Source: Verrucomicrobiales bacterium (GTDB taxonomy: Bacteria; Verrucomicrobiota; Verrucomicrobiia; Limisphaerales; UBA11358). From it: a DNA stretch of 39,361 nt. Made by a program: the position numbers and the translations under genes. The stretch is from assembly GCA_028712475.1 (NCBI GenBank), contig JAQTQB010000017.1:1-39361 (forward strand). Direction: 5' to 3'. Shown here piece after piece: positions 31,314 through 39,000 of the stretch. Every line of letters begins with the position of its first letter. Within the stretch, counting starts at the first letter, position 1. Below the pieces are notes generated by a model that was not told the origin of the DNA, did no database searches, and saw nothing but the letters and a program-made list of their open reading frames with translations.

Positions 31314-32876
31314 ATGAACAACCGTCACGACAAAATCCTCTTCTGGGGCTGCTTCATCGCCCTCATCACCACCAGCTACGCGTTCATCAGCCGCATGATT
31401 TTGTGCGGCGGACAGTTCGTCACCGACTTCGGCCTGGACAAAGTTTCCGTGGGCGAACTCCAGGGCGCGGGCATCTGGCCGTTCGGCGTGAGCATCATTT
31501 TGTTCAGCCTTTTCATTGACCGCATCGGCTACAAGGTGGCGATGATCTTTTCGTTCTTGAGCTACCTTGCTTACTCCACGCTGGCGTTCATGGCCTATAA
31601 TTCAATCCATGGCGTGACGGGCGACGCGCTCATCGCCGGACAAAAACACGGCTATCAATTGCTCTATTGGGGCAGCATCATCCTCGGCCTCGGCAATGGA
31701 ACGGTGGAAGCCTACATCAACCCCGTCGTCGCCACGATGTTCAACAAGGACAAGGTGAAATGGCTGAACACGCTGCACGCCGGCTGGCCGGGCGGGCTGG
31801 TGCTGGGCGGGCTTTGCACCATCTACATCGCCAGGGAAAACATCGCCGACTGGCGGCTGACGCTCGGACTGATTTTGATCCCCGCGTTCATTTTCTTTTT
31901 CATCCTCATCGGCTTGAAATTTCCCAAAAGCGAACGCGAGCAGGCCGGCGTCAGTTATCTGGCCATGCTCAAGGAGCTCGGCGCGTTCGGCGCGCTGGTC
32001 GGCTTCGGTCTCGTGTTCGCGCAACTGGGGCAGGTCTTTGGCTGGAGTTCAACGGTCGTTTGGGGACTCACCGGCGCGGTCGTCGCGATTTTTGCCGTCG
32101 TCACAAAATCCTTTGGCCGCGGCATCCTAGTCTTTCTGATAATCATCATGATGCCGCTGGCGACGACGGAAATCGGCACGGACGGCTGGATCAGTTCGCT
32201 CATGGAAGAACCGATGAAAGCCGCCGGACACAACGCCGCGTGGGTTTTGGTCTATACCTCGGCCATCATGATGGTGCTGCGGTTTTGCGCCGGGCCGATC
32301 ATCCACAAACTTTCGCCGCTCGGATTGCTGGCGATTTGTGCCACGCTGGCGACCGTCGGCCTCACCGCGCTTTCCAAAACCAACGGCGCGGGCATGGGCA
32401 TCATCTTCGCCGCCGCCACGCTTTATGCCGTGGGCAAAACTTTTTTCTGGCCGACGATGCTTGGACTGACCTCCGAACAATGTCCCAGAGGCGGCGCGCT
32501 GACTTTGAACGCGATGGGCGGCATTGGGATGCTGGCGGTGGGCATTTTGGGTTTCCCGTTCATCGGCTACTTGCAGGAATCCACCGCGACCAAAAAACTG
32601 GAAGCCCTGAATCCGGCGATTTACCAGACGGTGACGGTGCAGAAAAATTATCTGCTCGGCGTGTATCAGGCGATTGACCCGGTGAAAAGTTCCGCCGTGA
32701 CCGATGGCGAAGACCAGGAAGTGATCAAGTCGGCGACGACCACCGGCCAGTTCAGCGCGCTAGGCAAGATGGCGATGTTCCCGGCGTTCATGCTCGCCTG
32801 CTACCTCGCGCTGATTGCGTATTTCAAAACCAAAGGCGGCTACAGGCCGGTGTCGCTGGATTCAAAATCTCATTGA
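31314..32876 (+). CDS. MFS transporter, probably for sugars
   Basis: This 520-residue major facilitator protein has about twelve hydrophobic spans and a longer loop before the last span (about 440-480). Features include GGQFVTDFGLDKVSVGELQGA in the first loop, the DRIGYK motif after span 2, LGLGNGTVEAYINPVVATMF and NTLHAGWPGGLVLGG. ATG 31314 is preferred over a TTG at 31275 that falls in the -35 box. Similar proteins sit beside Gfo/Idh/MocA and isomerase genes in Planctomycetes and Verrucomicrobia, so uptake of a glycoside or its product is likely. The substrate is not readable. Confidence 0.9.
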   Translation: MNNRHDKILFWGCFIALITTSYAFISRMILCGGQFVTDFGLDKVSVGELQGAGIWPFGVSIILFSLFIDRIGYKVAMIFSFLSYLAYSTLAFMAYNSIHGVTGDALIAGQKHGYQLLYWGSIILGLGNGTVEAYINPVVATMFNKDKVKWLNTLHAGWPGGLVLGGLCTIYIARENIADWRLTLGLILIPAFIFFFILIGLKFPKSEREQAGVSYLAMLKELGAFGALVGFGLVFAQLGQVFGWSSTVVWGLTGAVVAIFAVVTKSFGRGILVFLIIIMMPLATTEIGTDGWISSLMEEPMKAAGHNAAWVLVYTSAIMMVLRFCAGPIIHKLSPLGLLAICATLATVGLTALSKTNGAGMGIIFAAATLYAVGKTFFWPTMLGLTSEQCPRGGALTLNAMGGIGMLAVGILGFPFIGYLQESTATKKLEALNPAIYQTVTVQKNYLLGVYQAIDPVKSSAVTDGEDQEVIKSATTTGQFSALGKMAMFPAFMLACYLALIAYFKTKGGYRPVSLDSKSH

Positions 32877-32894
32877 AGCTGCGGAGCAGCGAAC

Positions 32895-32956
32895 GATAAT
32901 AGCCCACGGTGCAATCGTGGGTTAAGGCCGGGCAGGGACGCGTTCCACCGCGTCCC
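32895..32956. repeat. Second REP-like copy plus a GGGACGCG hairpin
   Basis: GATAATAGCCCACGGT at 32895-32910 repeats the left end of the 29717 element, and CCCACG (32903-32908) pairs with CGTGGG (32916-32921). A separate hairpin follows: GGGACGCG (32935-32942) with CGCGTCCC (32949-32956). The two lie between the converging MFS and Gfo/Idh/MocA genes, where they could also stop transcription, though no T-run is present. Confidence 0.75.
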
Positions 32957-33028
32957 ATGCTTCCCCCACTTAACCATTCGAAAAATAAAAACCGAGTTTG
33001 GGACGGAGTGGAACCCGTCCTTACCAGT

Positions 33029-34522
33029 TCAGGCCAGTTTCCAGCCGGCGCGGTCGTCCCGCCTGACGAACTGCGCGGCCTCCGGGCAGTTGGTGGCGCG
33101 CATGGCCGGCCCGTCCCAATTGATTTTCTGGCTGGCGCGCAGCGCGACGCAGCCGAGCAGCATGATTTCCGTGAGCTGCGCGCCGATGGCGAAGCGCGAA
33201 TAGCACATGTCCGGCTTGCCCGCCTTGATGGCTGCGATCCATTCCAGATGCTGCCGCTGGTCGTTGCTTCCCTTGAACGGATTGCGCGGCAGCGTCTCCC
33301 GCACGGCGATGGCTGCCTCGTGCTTCTTGTAGTGCAAGTATTTCCCCTCGTCATTCAGCTTGATGAAAAACTGCTCGCCGTAGTCGTCCGGCGAAAATAC
33401 CTTGCCTTTGTCGCCCACCAGCAGGCAGCCGCTGCCGGGAATTTCGCCGAGCAGGGCTTCGATGTCGGTCATGAGGTCGCGCGGCGGCTTGTTGCTGCCG
33501 TCGTGCTTGGAAGGATTGTCCGCAAGCGGTTTGCCGCCGTCATGCCACCAGAGGGTGACGGGCGGCAGTTCAACGGTGTCGTGCCGGTGGAAAAATGTCC
33601 TGTGCACGGCGGCGATTTCCATTTTACGCGCGGGAAATTGAAAGCGGATTTTGGAGCCGATGGGATAAGTCTCCGTGTTCATCCCGCCAAAAGCCTCGGC
33701 CTCGATCTCCGTCGGATTGCCCAGTCCCAGCGCGCGGAACGGCATGTTGACCGTATGACACGCCATGTCGCCAAGCGCCCCCGTGCCGAAATCCAGCCAT
33801 CCGCGCCAGTTGAACGGATGATAGACGCCTTTTTTATACGGACGCACCGGTGCCGGGCCAAGCCAGATGTCCCAGTTCAATGATTCTGGAACCGGGTCGG
33901 AACCTTCCGGGCGTCCAATCCCCTGCGGCCAGACGGGGCGGTTGGTCCAGACATAAACTTCGCGCACCTGCCCGATGACGCCGGCCTGAACACATTCGAT
34001 CGCGCGGCGCAGCCCGTCCGCGGCGCTGCCTTGATTGCCCATCTGGGTGACGACGCCGGTTTCCTGCGCCAGGTTGCGCAGGTAGCGCGCCTCGTAAATC
34101 GTCTGCGTCAGCGGCTTCTGGCCATAGATGTGTTTGCCCAGCCGCATCGCGTGGGATTCGGCGATTGCGTGGAAATGATCCGGCGTGGAAACGATCACGG
34201 CGTCAATGCCCTTGCCCATTTCGTCGAACATGACGCGGAAATCCCGGTAGAACTCCGCCTTCGGATATTTCAAAATCTGTTTCGCGCAATACTCGCTGTC
34301 CACGTCGCACAGGGCGACGATGTTTTCACCGCTGCAGTTGTCCGTGTCGCTCGCGCCCTTGCCCGCCGCGCCGATGGTGGCGATGTTCAGCTTGCTGTTC
34401 AGGTTTTTCCCGCGCAGCAGGGTGGGCACGCCAAAAACCACCGCGCCCGTGGCCAGCGTGGCGGTCTTAAGAAAATTGCGCCGGTTCCAGCGGATGTGCG
34501 AATGAGACATGGATGATTTCAT
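33029..34522 (-). CDS. Tat-exported Gfo/Idh/MocA-family oxidoreductase
   Basis: This 497-residue oxidoreductase has a twin-arginine signal, RRNFLK at 14-19 followed by a hydrophobic core, so it is predicted to be exported folded with its cofactor. The Rossmann segment NIATIGAAGKGASDT is at about 46-60. VIVSTPDHFHAIAESHAM, then YGQKPLTQT (QKP in place of the commoner EKP), WDIWLGPAP and GALGDMACHTVNMPF are typical of the large Planctomycetes/Verrucomicrobia branch. It could also start at ATG 34510. It converges with the MFS gene. The substrate is probably a sugar or glycoside; the exact reaction is unknown. Confidence 0.93.
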   Translation of the reverse strand: MKSSMSHSHIRWNRRNFLKTATLATGAVVFGVPTLLRGKNLNSKLNIATIGAAGKGASDTDNCSGENIVALCDVDSEYCAKQILKYPKAEFYRDFRVMFDEMGKGIDAVIVSTPDHFHAIAESHAMRLGKHIYGQKPLTQTIYEARYLRNLAQETGVVTQMGNQGSAADGLRRAIECVQAGVIGQVREVYVWTNRPVWPQGIGRPEGSDPVPESLNWDIWLGPAPVRPYKKGVYHPFNWRGWLDFGTGALGDMACHTVNMPFRALGLGNPTEIEAEAFGGMNTETYPIGSKIRFQFPARKMEIAAVHRTFFHRHDTVELPPVTLWWHDGGKPLADNPSKHDGSNKPPRDLMTDIEALLGEIPGSGCLLVGDKGKVFSPDDYGEQFFIKLNDEGKYLHYKKHEAAIAVRETLPRNPFKGSNDQRQHLEWIAAIKAGKPDMCYSRFAIGAQLTEIMLLGCVALRASQKINWDGPAMRATNCPEAAQFVRRDDRAGWKLA

Positions 34523-34740
34523 GGGCTGAAAACTATCAGCAAGCCCCGGCAGTTCAACCGTAAAATGGATTTTTCCGGGTTCATGCCTTTGACAAAAAAT
34601 GGGGCGTGATTGGAGCGCTGCAAAAAAACAAGGCCGGACGACCGCGCTTGCGATGTCTCCGTAGCGGGGCCAGCGTCAGGCGACGGTGGCGGATGCACGA
34701 AAGCGGGCAGACGACGGGAAAGACAGGCGCGTCACAGACT

Positions 34741-35391
34741 TTACTGGCCTTCGGTTTTAGGATGGTAAGGGCCGTAAAGCAATCCGTGATCCTTGGGCGT
34801 GAACATCATTGTGTTCGCCATTGGGCAGACCGCGTGAGCATGATCCCCGGAGGAGTTTATCGCCTGCGCACCAAGGGCGATGATCATGTCCGCAATGAGG
34901 TTCCCCGATCCGCCGGAACCTTGCTGCCCCAAACCAGTCCCCTCCCAAAGCACCAGACCCGTGCGGGTGTCCACCAGTTTGCCTTGCACCTGCACGGTGG
35001 TGACGCTGCTGATCACTTGATATTTTGATCCGTATTGCTTAAGGGTGAGGTATAGCACGGCATCCGCGCCGATGATCTCTCTGACCTTGTCCAACGGGAC
35101 TTGGTGCATTTCGCCGGCGGTGGGCATGCCGTTTTCCTTCAAGAATTGATCGGTCAAGGAAACCGGATAAACATAGTAACCCATCTCCGCCAGCGGGAAT
35201 GTGACCGTGGACAGATAACCGTAGGTGCCTTCCACCGCCGTGCTTTCGTTCAACGGTGCCAGAACGAGAATGGAACGGGGCGGATGGGCGTGGAAATTGG
35301 TGTAGTCATATGGCTTTTGACTGACACAGCCGGTCAGCATCAGGCTCAAGGCCAGCACGCAACACCCGGATGACAACCTTCGCATTTTCAT
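34741..35391 (-). CDS. DUF799 (GNA1162-type) lipoprotein
   Basis: This 216-residue lipoprotein has lipobox LTGC at 19-22 (Cys22). After it comes YDYTNFHAHPPRSILVLAPLNEST, then YYVYPVSL and GADAVLYLTLKQYGSKY, characteristic of the DUF799/GNA1162 family, which is related in fold to CsgG-accessory and TolB-like N-terminal domains. It is the third gene of a CsgG-DUF4810-DUF799 operon and overlaps the DUF4810 stop by four bases (ATGA). About 220 bases without any gene separate it from the next gene downstream. Confidence 0.88.
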   Translation of the reverse strand: MKMRRLSSGCCVLALSLMLTGCVSQKPYDYTNFHAHPPRSILVLAPLNESTAVEGTYGYLSTVTFPLAEMGYYVYPVSLTDQFLKENGMPTAGEMHQVPLDKVREIIGADAVLYLTLKQYGSKYQVISSVTTVQVQGKLVDTRTGLVLWEGTGLGQQGSGGSGNLIADMIIALGAQAINSSGDHAHAVCPMANTMMFTPKDHGLLYGPYHPKTEGQ

Positions 35392-35735
35392 GATTTTTTC
35401 AGGTTGGCCAGCAGGCGGTCCATGAACACGGCGGATTCGGGAAACAAGGCTTTCTCGGTTTCAAACTCCTGCCTGGCCTGATCCATTTTGCCGAGTTCAG
35501 AGTAGAGATATCCCAGATACGCATGGAAACCCGGCGGCACGGGCTTGTTGGCCGAGCGCGCCTTTTGGTAATCCGCCTCCAGTTGTTCCACCTGCATCTC
35601 CGGCGGAATCTTGCCCGGTGCGGCGTAAGAGGCGTAAATCAGGTTCTCGTAATGTCCCCAATAATAGACCGTGGGCGTTGAGCAGCCGCCGGCCAATACC
35701 AGCAAGCCCGCCAGCAAGATTGCCGTGCGCATCAT
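35388..35735 (-). CDS. DUF4810 lipoprotein
   Basis: This short, 115-residue lipoprotein has VLAGGC before Cys18, a slightly unusual lipobox with Ala at -3. The mature start STPTVYYWGHYENLIYASY is the DUF4810 signature. A TPR-like helix pair follows (GFHAYLGYLYSELGKMDQARQEFETEKALFPES). It is always seen with CsgG and DUF799 partners in the trio I recognise. It begins three bases after the CsgG stop. Function is unknown; a structural partner of the CsgG-like pore or assembly is plausible. Confidence 0.86.
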   Translation of the reverse strand: MMRTAILLAGLLVLAGGCSTPTVYYWGHYENLIYASYAAPGKIPPEMQVEQLEADYQKARSANKPVPPGFHAYLGYLYSELGKMDQARQEFETEKALFPESAVFMDRLLANLKKS

Positions 35736-35738
35736 AAA

Positions 35739-36422
35739 TCATTCCTGGGACGGCTTCCACTTGCCTTGTTCCAGACCTTCAACCAGCCGGTTGACAGCCT
35801 CCCGGATGGCCAGATCCAGCACCTTGCCGTTCAAGGTTGAATCGTAGCTGGACGCGCTGCCAAACCCGATCACCTCGCGCGTGTTCAACACATATTGACC
35901 CGCGCCCTGCACCGAATAGATCACCTGCGAGGTATGCACATCCACCACATTCAAGCTAACCTTGGAATAGGCAACCTGGTTTTTGCCGCTGCCCAAAATG
36001 CCAAACAGTTCAACGTCCCCCACTTCCTTGCGTCCAAATTCCGTGACATCGCCCGTGATGACATAGTCCGCGCCTTTAAGTTTCTGGGCCTCGCCCTTGA
36101 GCGCAGCTTCGCGGGCCATCTCCTCCATGTTGTCACGATCCACCACCTTGAAACGGCCGGTCTGCTGCAGGTCCGTGATCAAGATCGTTTTGCCCTGGCC
36201 GCCCAGCCGGTCCACGCCGTCCGAGAACAGGCCGCGCATGTAACTGGAACGGTTGTCAAACTTTCCCACCACCAGCGTGCTTTTCTGCCCGGTATAGACC
36301 GTCCCCGCCGAAGCCACCTGCTCGGGCTTCATTGTCTGATGAGATTCCGTGGCACAACCCGCCAGCACCGATGCAGCCGCCACAATCAAAAACGAACCGA
36401 TAATTGAAGGAATTGATTTCAT
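35739..36422 (-). CDS. CsgG/HfaB-family lipoprotein
   Basis: This 227-residue outer-membrane-type lipoprotein has lipobox LAGC at 20-23. The CsgG core is VVGKFDNRSSYMRG, then LITDLQQTGRFKVVDRDNMEEMAREAAL, KGADYVITGDVTEFGRKE and VSLNVVDVHTSQVIYSVQG. ATG 36422 is fixed by a strong AAAGGAG sequence seven bases upstream, one of the few clear Shine-Dalgarno sites here. CsgG itself forms the curli secretion pore, but no curli subunit genes are present. This trio is more likely a stand-alone lipoprotein complex. It is the first gene of the operon. Confidence 0.92.
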   Translation of the reverse strand: MKSIPSIIGSFLIVAAASVLAGCATESHQTMKPEQVASAGTVYTGQKSTLVVGKFDNRSSYMRGLFSDGVDRLGGQGKTILITDLQQTGRFKVVDRDNMEEMAREAALKGEAQKLKGADYVITGDVTEFGRKEVGDVELFGILGSGKNQVAYSKVSLNVVDVHTSQVIYSVQGAGQYVLNTREVIGFGSASSYDSTLNGKVLDLAIREAVNRLVEGLEQGKWKPSQE

Positions 36423-36476
36423 GGTAAGTCTCCTTTCATTTGCATTAGAAATAACCGCATTCACTGCCCTTCGGGA

Positions 36477-36504
36477 ATAATAACATAAGCAAATATGTTG
36501 TAAA
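36477..36504 (-). promoter_or_regulatory. Probable promoter of the CsgG operon
   Basis: Read on the minus strand, TTTACA (36499-36504) and TATTAT (36477-36482) are separated by 16 bases. The start codon is about 55 bases further on, preceded by AAAGGAG. The match to a housekeeping-type promoter is good and the surrounding sequence is AT-rich. Confidence 0.5.
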
Positions 36505-36747
36505 GGGAGAGGTATTGTAAGCTCTTCCTTATCAATGAAAACAACCCCGGACTGGCGATTGACACCCAAACCGTGGGCGCGTCATCCATCTGTCTGAACC
36601 GTGACGATTTGAATCCACGCGGACAAAATTATTGACCGCGAAACATCCGCAACACGCAAAAGAGCCTTGAGAAACTTCAACAAGCCAGCAAAAACATGTC
36701 TTTGGCCGGTCGCAGAAAACCTCCCCTGCCTGCCGGGGACATTTTTC

Positions 36748-36831
36748 CATGTGAAGAAGGCTCTTTGGCATGTGACAAAGCCTCTTTGTGACATGAGGAA
36801 AAGGTTTTGTGACATGGAAAAACCGCTCCGG
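36748..36831. repeat. Degenerate 21-23-bp tandem repeat in a gene-free stretch
   Basis: Four diverged units each begin CATG: 36748-36768, 36769-36791, 36792-36812 and a partial 36813-36831. Typical content is CATGTGA, then AAG/AAA and CTCTTTG. They fall in a 596-base stretch (36423-37018) between the CsgG operon and the integrase that otherwise contains only the CsgG promoter region. Several short ORFs overlap it on both strands but look like by-products of the repeat. Confidence 0.6.
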
Positions 36832-37018
36832 CGGACGGGGACGATCTGGTTTCAAGACAGCCACCGGGTCAGAGCAGGTCGGGAAACAGGACAGACAGGA
36901 GAATAAACCCTGGCAGGGGAATCAAAGGCTTCTAAACAGGTAAGGCCACAGCCTTGACACCAAGCCGGATCAAAATGAATTGTAGCTGGAATAAAACAAT
37001 CAGGAACGACCCCTTTAC

Positions 37019-38323
37019 TCACCCATCCAGCGGACTTCTGACACCCAGCCCCGGCTTCTGCATAACGTGCGTGTAAATCTGCGTCGTCGTCACATCCTTG
37101 TGTCCCAGCAAATCCTGAACGGTGCGGATATCTGCGCCTGATTCCATCAAATGTGTGGCGAACGAATGGCGCAAGGTATGCGGTGTCACCCGTTTGTTGA
37201 GCTTGGCCCGCAATGTCGCCTGCCTGACAGCCTGCTGAAACGTGGCATCCAGCACATGATGCCGGCGCAGCAATCCACTTCGGGGATCTTTCATCTGTTG
37301 GCGCGACGGGAAAAACCACTGCCATTCCCAGGACTTGCCCGCGTGCGGATACTTCCGTTCCAGGCCTTCCGGCAACCAGACACCCGGCCAATCACGCACC
37401 CGATCCTGCGCATGTAATCCCTGCAAACGCTCCCGATGTGCCAGCAACGGCTCCACCAACGACTCCGGCAACACCGTCACCCGGTCTTTGCCGCCCTTGC
37501 CGGCGCGCACGATCAGTTGGCGCCGATCCACATCCACATCCTTCACCCGCAGCCGCAGCAACTCCATCAAACGCACCCCGCTCCCATACATCAGCATCGC
37601 CATCAATCGCATCGTTCCCTCCAGCGCCTCCAGCAGCCGCCGACATTCCTCCCGGCTCAACACCTCCGGCAGACGCTTCGTCTTCTTGGACCGCGTGTAA
37701 CTGCCAAAATCATCCAGCACCTTGCCCAACGCCTCCCGCACCAGAAAAACGATGGCATTCAACGCCTGCCGCTGTGTGGCCGCCGCCGCCCGCTGATGCG
37801 TCGCCAGTTCGGTAAGAAAATCCCGCACTTGGTTCTCATTCACTGCCTCCACCTCCACCCCGCGCCCCGCCAGCCAAAGCGCAAACCGTCTGGCCCACGC
37901 CCGGTAAGCCTGCTCCGTCCGCCACTCATAATGACGTGAACGTAGTTCCTGGATCAACTTCCGCTCCCAAGCTGGCCCGCCCAGATCATCTGCCGCCAAC
38001 GGAGGTTCCTTGCCTTTGGCGCAAGGCTGGGCAGAAACCTTCCCCGCGGGCGGCACCGCTGATTTGGCGGCATTAAAAAACCAGTTTAAGCCCGCCTTCC
38101 AAATCGCCAACTGCCCGGCGTTCAGCCTTCGGCCCGCCTCCTGTTCAGCAATGAAATCACGGGCGGAAACCACCGTCACGCGTTGGCGGGATTTCTTGCA
38201 AAAGGCGAGATAAGCGATGATCGCGCGGCGATATGCCTGGCGTTGGGAAAAAGTCAGGGGAGCAACGGTCAACACCGCCGCCCATTGAGGAAACCAGATG
38301 CCTTGCTGAACACCCATAGCCAT
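37019..38323 (-). CDS. intI: Integron integrase (IntI-type tyrosine recombinase)
   Basis: This tyrosine recombinase has the integron-specific insert between catalytic boxes: WLPEGLERKYPHAG, WEWQWFFPS, DPRSGLLRRHHV. From ATG 38323 it is 434 residues, against about 320-340 for typical IntI. In this numbering the catalytic residues are Arg251 (GSGVRLMELL), His382 and Arg385 (PHTLRHSFATHL), His408 (LLGHKD) and Tyr417 (QIYTHV). The extra length is N-terminal: a SAM-like core-binding domain at about 20-90 precedes the usual one at about 120-205. In-frame TTG 38341 and ATG 38317 are alternatives. The gene points away from the cassette, as in standard integrons. It looks intact. Confidence 0.92.
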   Translation of the reverse strand: MAMGVQQGIWFPQWAAVLTVAPLTFSQRQAYRRAIIAYLAFCKKSRQRVTVVSARDFIAEQEAGRRLNAGQLAIWKAGLNWFFNAAKSAVPPAGKVSAQPCAKGKEPPLAADDLGGPAWERKLIQELRSRHYEWRTEQAYRAWARRFALWLAGRGVEVEAVNENQVRDFLTELATHQRAAAATQRQALNAIVFLVREALGKVLDDFGSYTRSKKTKRLPEVLSREECRRLLEALEGTMRLMAMLMYGSGVRLMELLRLRVKDVDVDRRQLIVRAGKGGKDRVTVLPESLVEPLLAHRERLQGLHAQDRVRDWPGVWLPEGLERKYPHAGKSWEWQWFFPSRQQMKDPRSGLLRRHHVLDATFQQAVRQATLRAKLNKRVTPHTLRHSFATHLMESGADIRTVQDLLGHKDVTTTQIYTHVMQKPGLGVRSPLDG

Positions 38324-38340
38324 CAAATAACAGACCAACA

Positions 38341-38363
38341 AAAGACAAAGTGACTTTGTCTTT
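38341..38363. promoter_or_regulatory. 23-bp palindrome at the intI start, possible operator
   Basis: AAAGACAAAG (38341-38350) and CTTTGTCTTT (38354-38363) are perfect complements around TGA. The palindrome lies directly upstream of the intI reading frame. A weak TTGTCA -35 candidate lies about 25 bases further upstream on the minus strand, so a protein bound here would overlap or follow the promoter. As RNA it would form a 10-bp hairpin with a 3-base loop in the leader. It does not resemble the TGTTC-N4-GAACA LexA motif I recall for this phylum. Confidence 0.6.
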
Positions 38364-38479
38364 CTCAGGCCGTTATGACAAGGCGAAAATCACCGCCGGG
38401 CGGAAAAAACTCATCCCGTTTCCAAGTTGCAACCTCTTGAAAATAAAGTTGACGCGTCACCGCGATTGGGTCAAAGATT

Positions 38480-38548
38480 GAGCATGAACTCGGTCAGGGA
38501 ACCACGGAAGCCCTCAAGGCTGAGTTTCGGCTATTATTACTGTTAGGC
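38480..38548 (+). other. Putative attI recombination site
   Basis: GTTAGGC at 38542-38548 matches the integron core site GTTRRRY. It is the exact reverse complement of GCCTAAC at 38902-38908, on the far side of the cassette gene. Its place, between the 5' side of intI and the first cassette, is that of attI. The left limit is arbitrary because attI sites are not conserved. A TGACGCGTCA palindrome lies upstream at 38450-38459. Confidence 0.55.
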
Positions 38549-38562
38549 CGATACGAGCGTAT

Positions 38563-38907
38563 ATGACACACGAGCTTCTAGTTCAGCGCATCACGTCGTT
38601 CAGGAAGTTCAGTCGGGTAGTGACTGGCATCGCGTGTGCGTTGGTTTTGGTCCCGCCTTGGTTGCTTGTATTATCTTGGCATTATGGCTGGACAGCACAC
38701 GATGATTTACGAGTAATCGCAGTCGAGTTTTTATGTATTTTCGGCTCCTTTCCGCTCTGGTGTATTTTGTTGTATTGGGGATTGCGGAGGCGCTGCTTGC
38801 TGTGCCCACACTGTCGTCGGTCACTTGCCAATCGTTACCCAGTTGTCATTGCGGCTGGCACTTGTAGCCATTGCGGAAAGCGAGTTGTTGATGATGTATC
38901 GGCCTAA
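38563..38907 (+). CDS. Integron cassette protein with two membrane spans and a zinc ribbon
   Basis: This 114-residue protein is of unknown function. Spans are at about 20-42 (IACALVLVPPWLLVLSW) and 50-70 (IAVEFLCIFGSFPLWCILLYW). A C-terminal zinc ribbon has CPHC and CSHC pairs (near 83 and 102). The start codon lies 14 bases after the GTTAGGC core site, and the stop TAA is inside the GCCTAAC box of the following attC, as is common for cassette genes. A sampled 60-base stretch has about 48% GC, lower than chromosomal genes nearby. I see no relation to resistance genes. Confidence 0.8.
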   Translation: MTHELLVQRITSFRKFSRVVTGIACALVLVPPWLLVLSWHYGWTAHDDLRVIAVEFLCIFGSFPLWCILLYWGLRRRCLLCPHCRRSLANRYPVVIAAGTCSHCGKRVVDDVSA

Positions 38908-39000
38908 CCAGTCGCCGGAGCCAACCGCCGTTGGCGCTTGCAGTTCCGCTGTCGCGGTTCACGTCGCGAGTCGGCGGTGGCTCAGCTTTTTTCGTTGATA
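38902..39000 (+). other. attC-like site of the first cassette
   Basis: It starts with GCCTAAC (R'' box, 38902-38908). AGCCAACCGCCG (38919-38930) pairs with CGGCGGTGGCT (38972-38982) as an 11-bp stem with one unpaired A, like the extrahelical bases that orient attC recombination. The loop is about 41 bases. The expected closing GTTRRRY is degenerate: GTTGATA at 38994-39000, preceded by CTCAGC and a T-run. So either the R' box has decayed or the site is joined to a non-canonical end. Confidence 0.55.

Noticed and set aside
36423..36569. Longer CsgG protein starting at 36569
   Set aside because: It would place 49 residues ahead of a signal peptide with a good lipobox. The ATG at 36422 has a strong AAAGGAG upstream.
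36748..36831. CRISPR array
   Set aside because: Units are directly adjacent, without spacers, and diverged. No cas gene is present.
36532..36864. Small minus-strand protein gene of about 110 codons with HVTKPFPHVTK-like repeats
   Set aside because: The repeated residues follow from the tandem DNA repeat. There is no ribosome-binding site, and similar frames exist on both strands.
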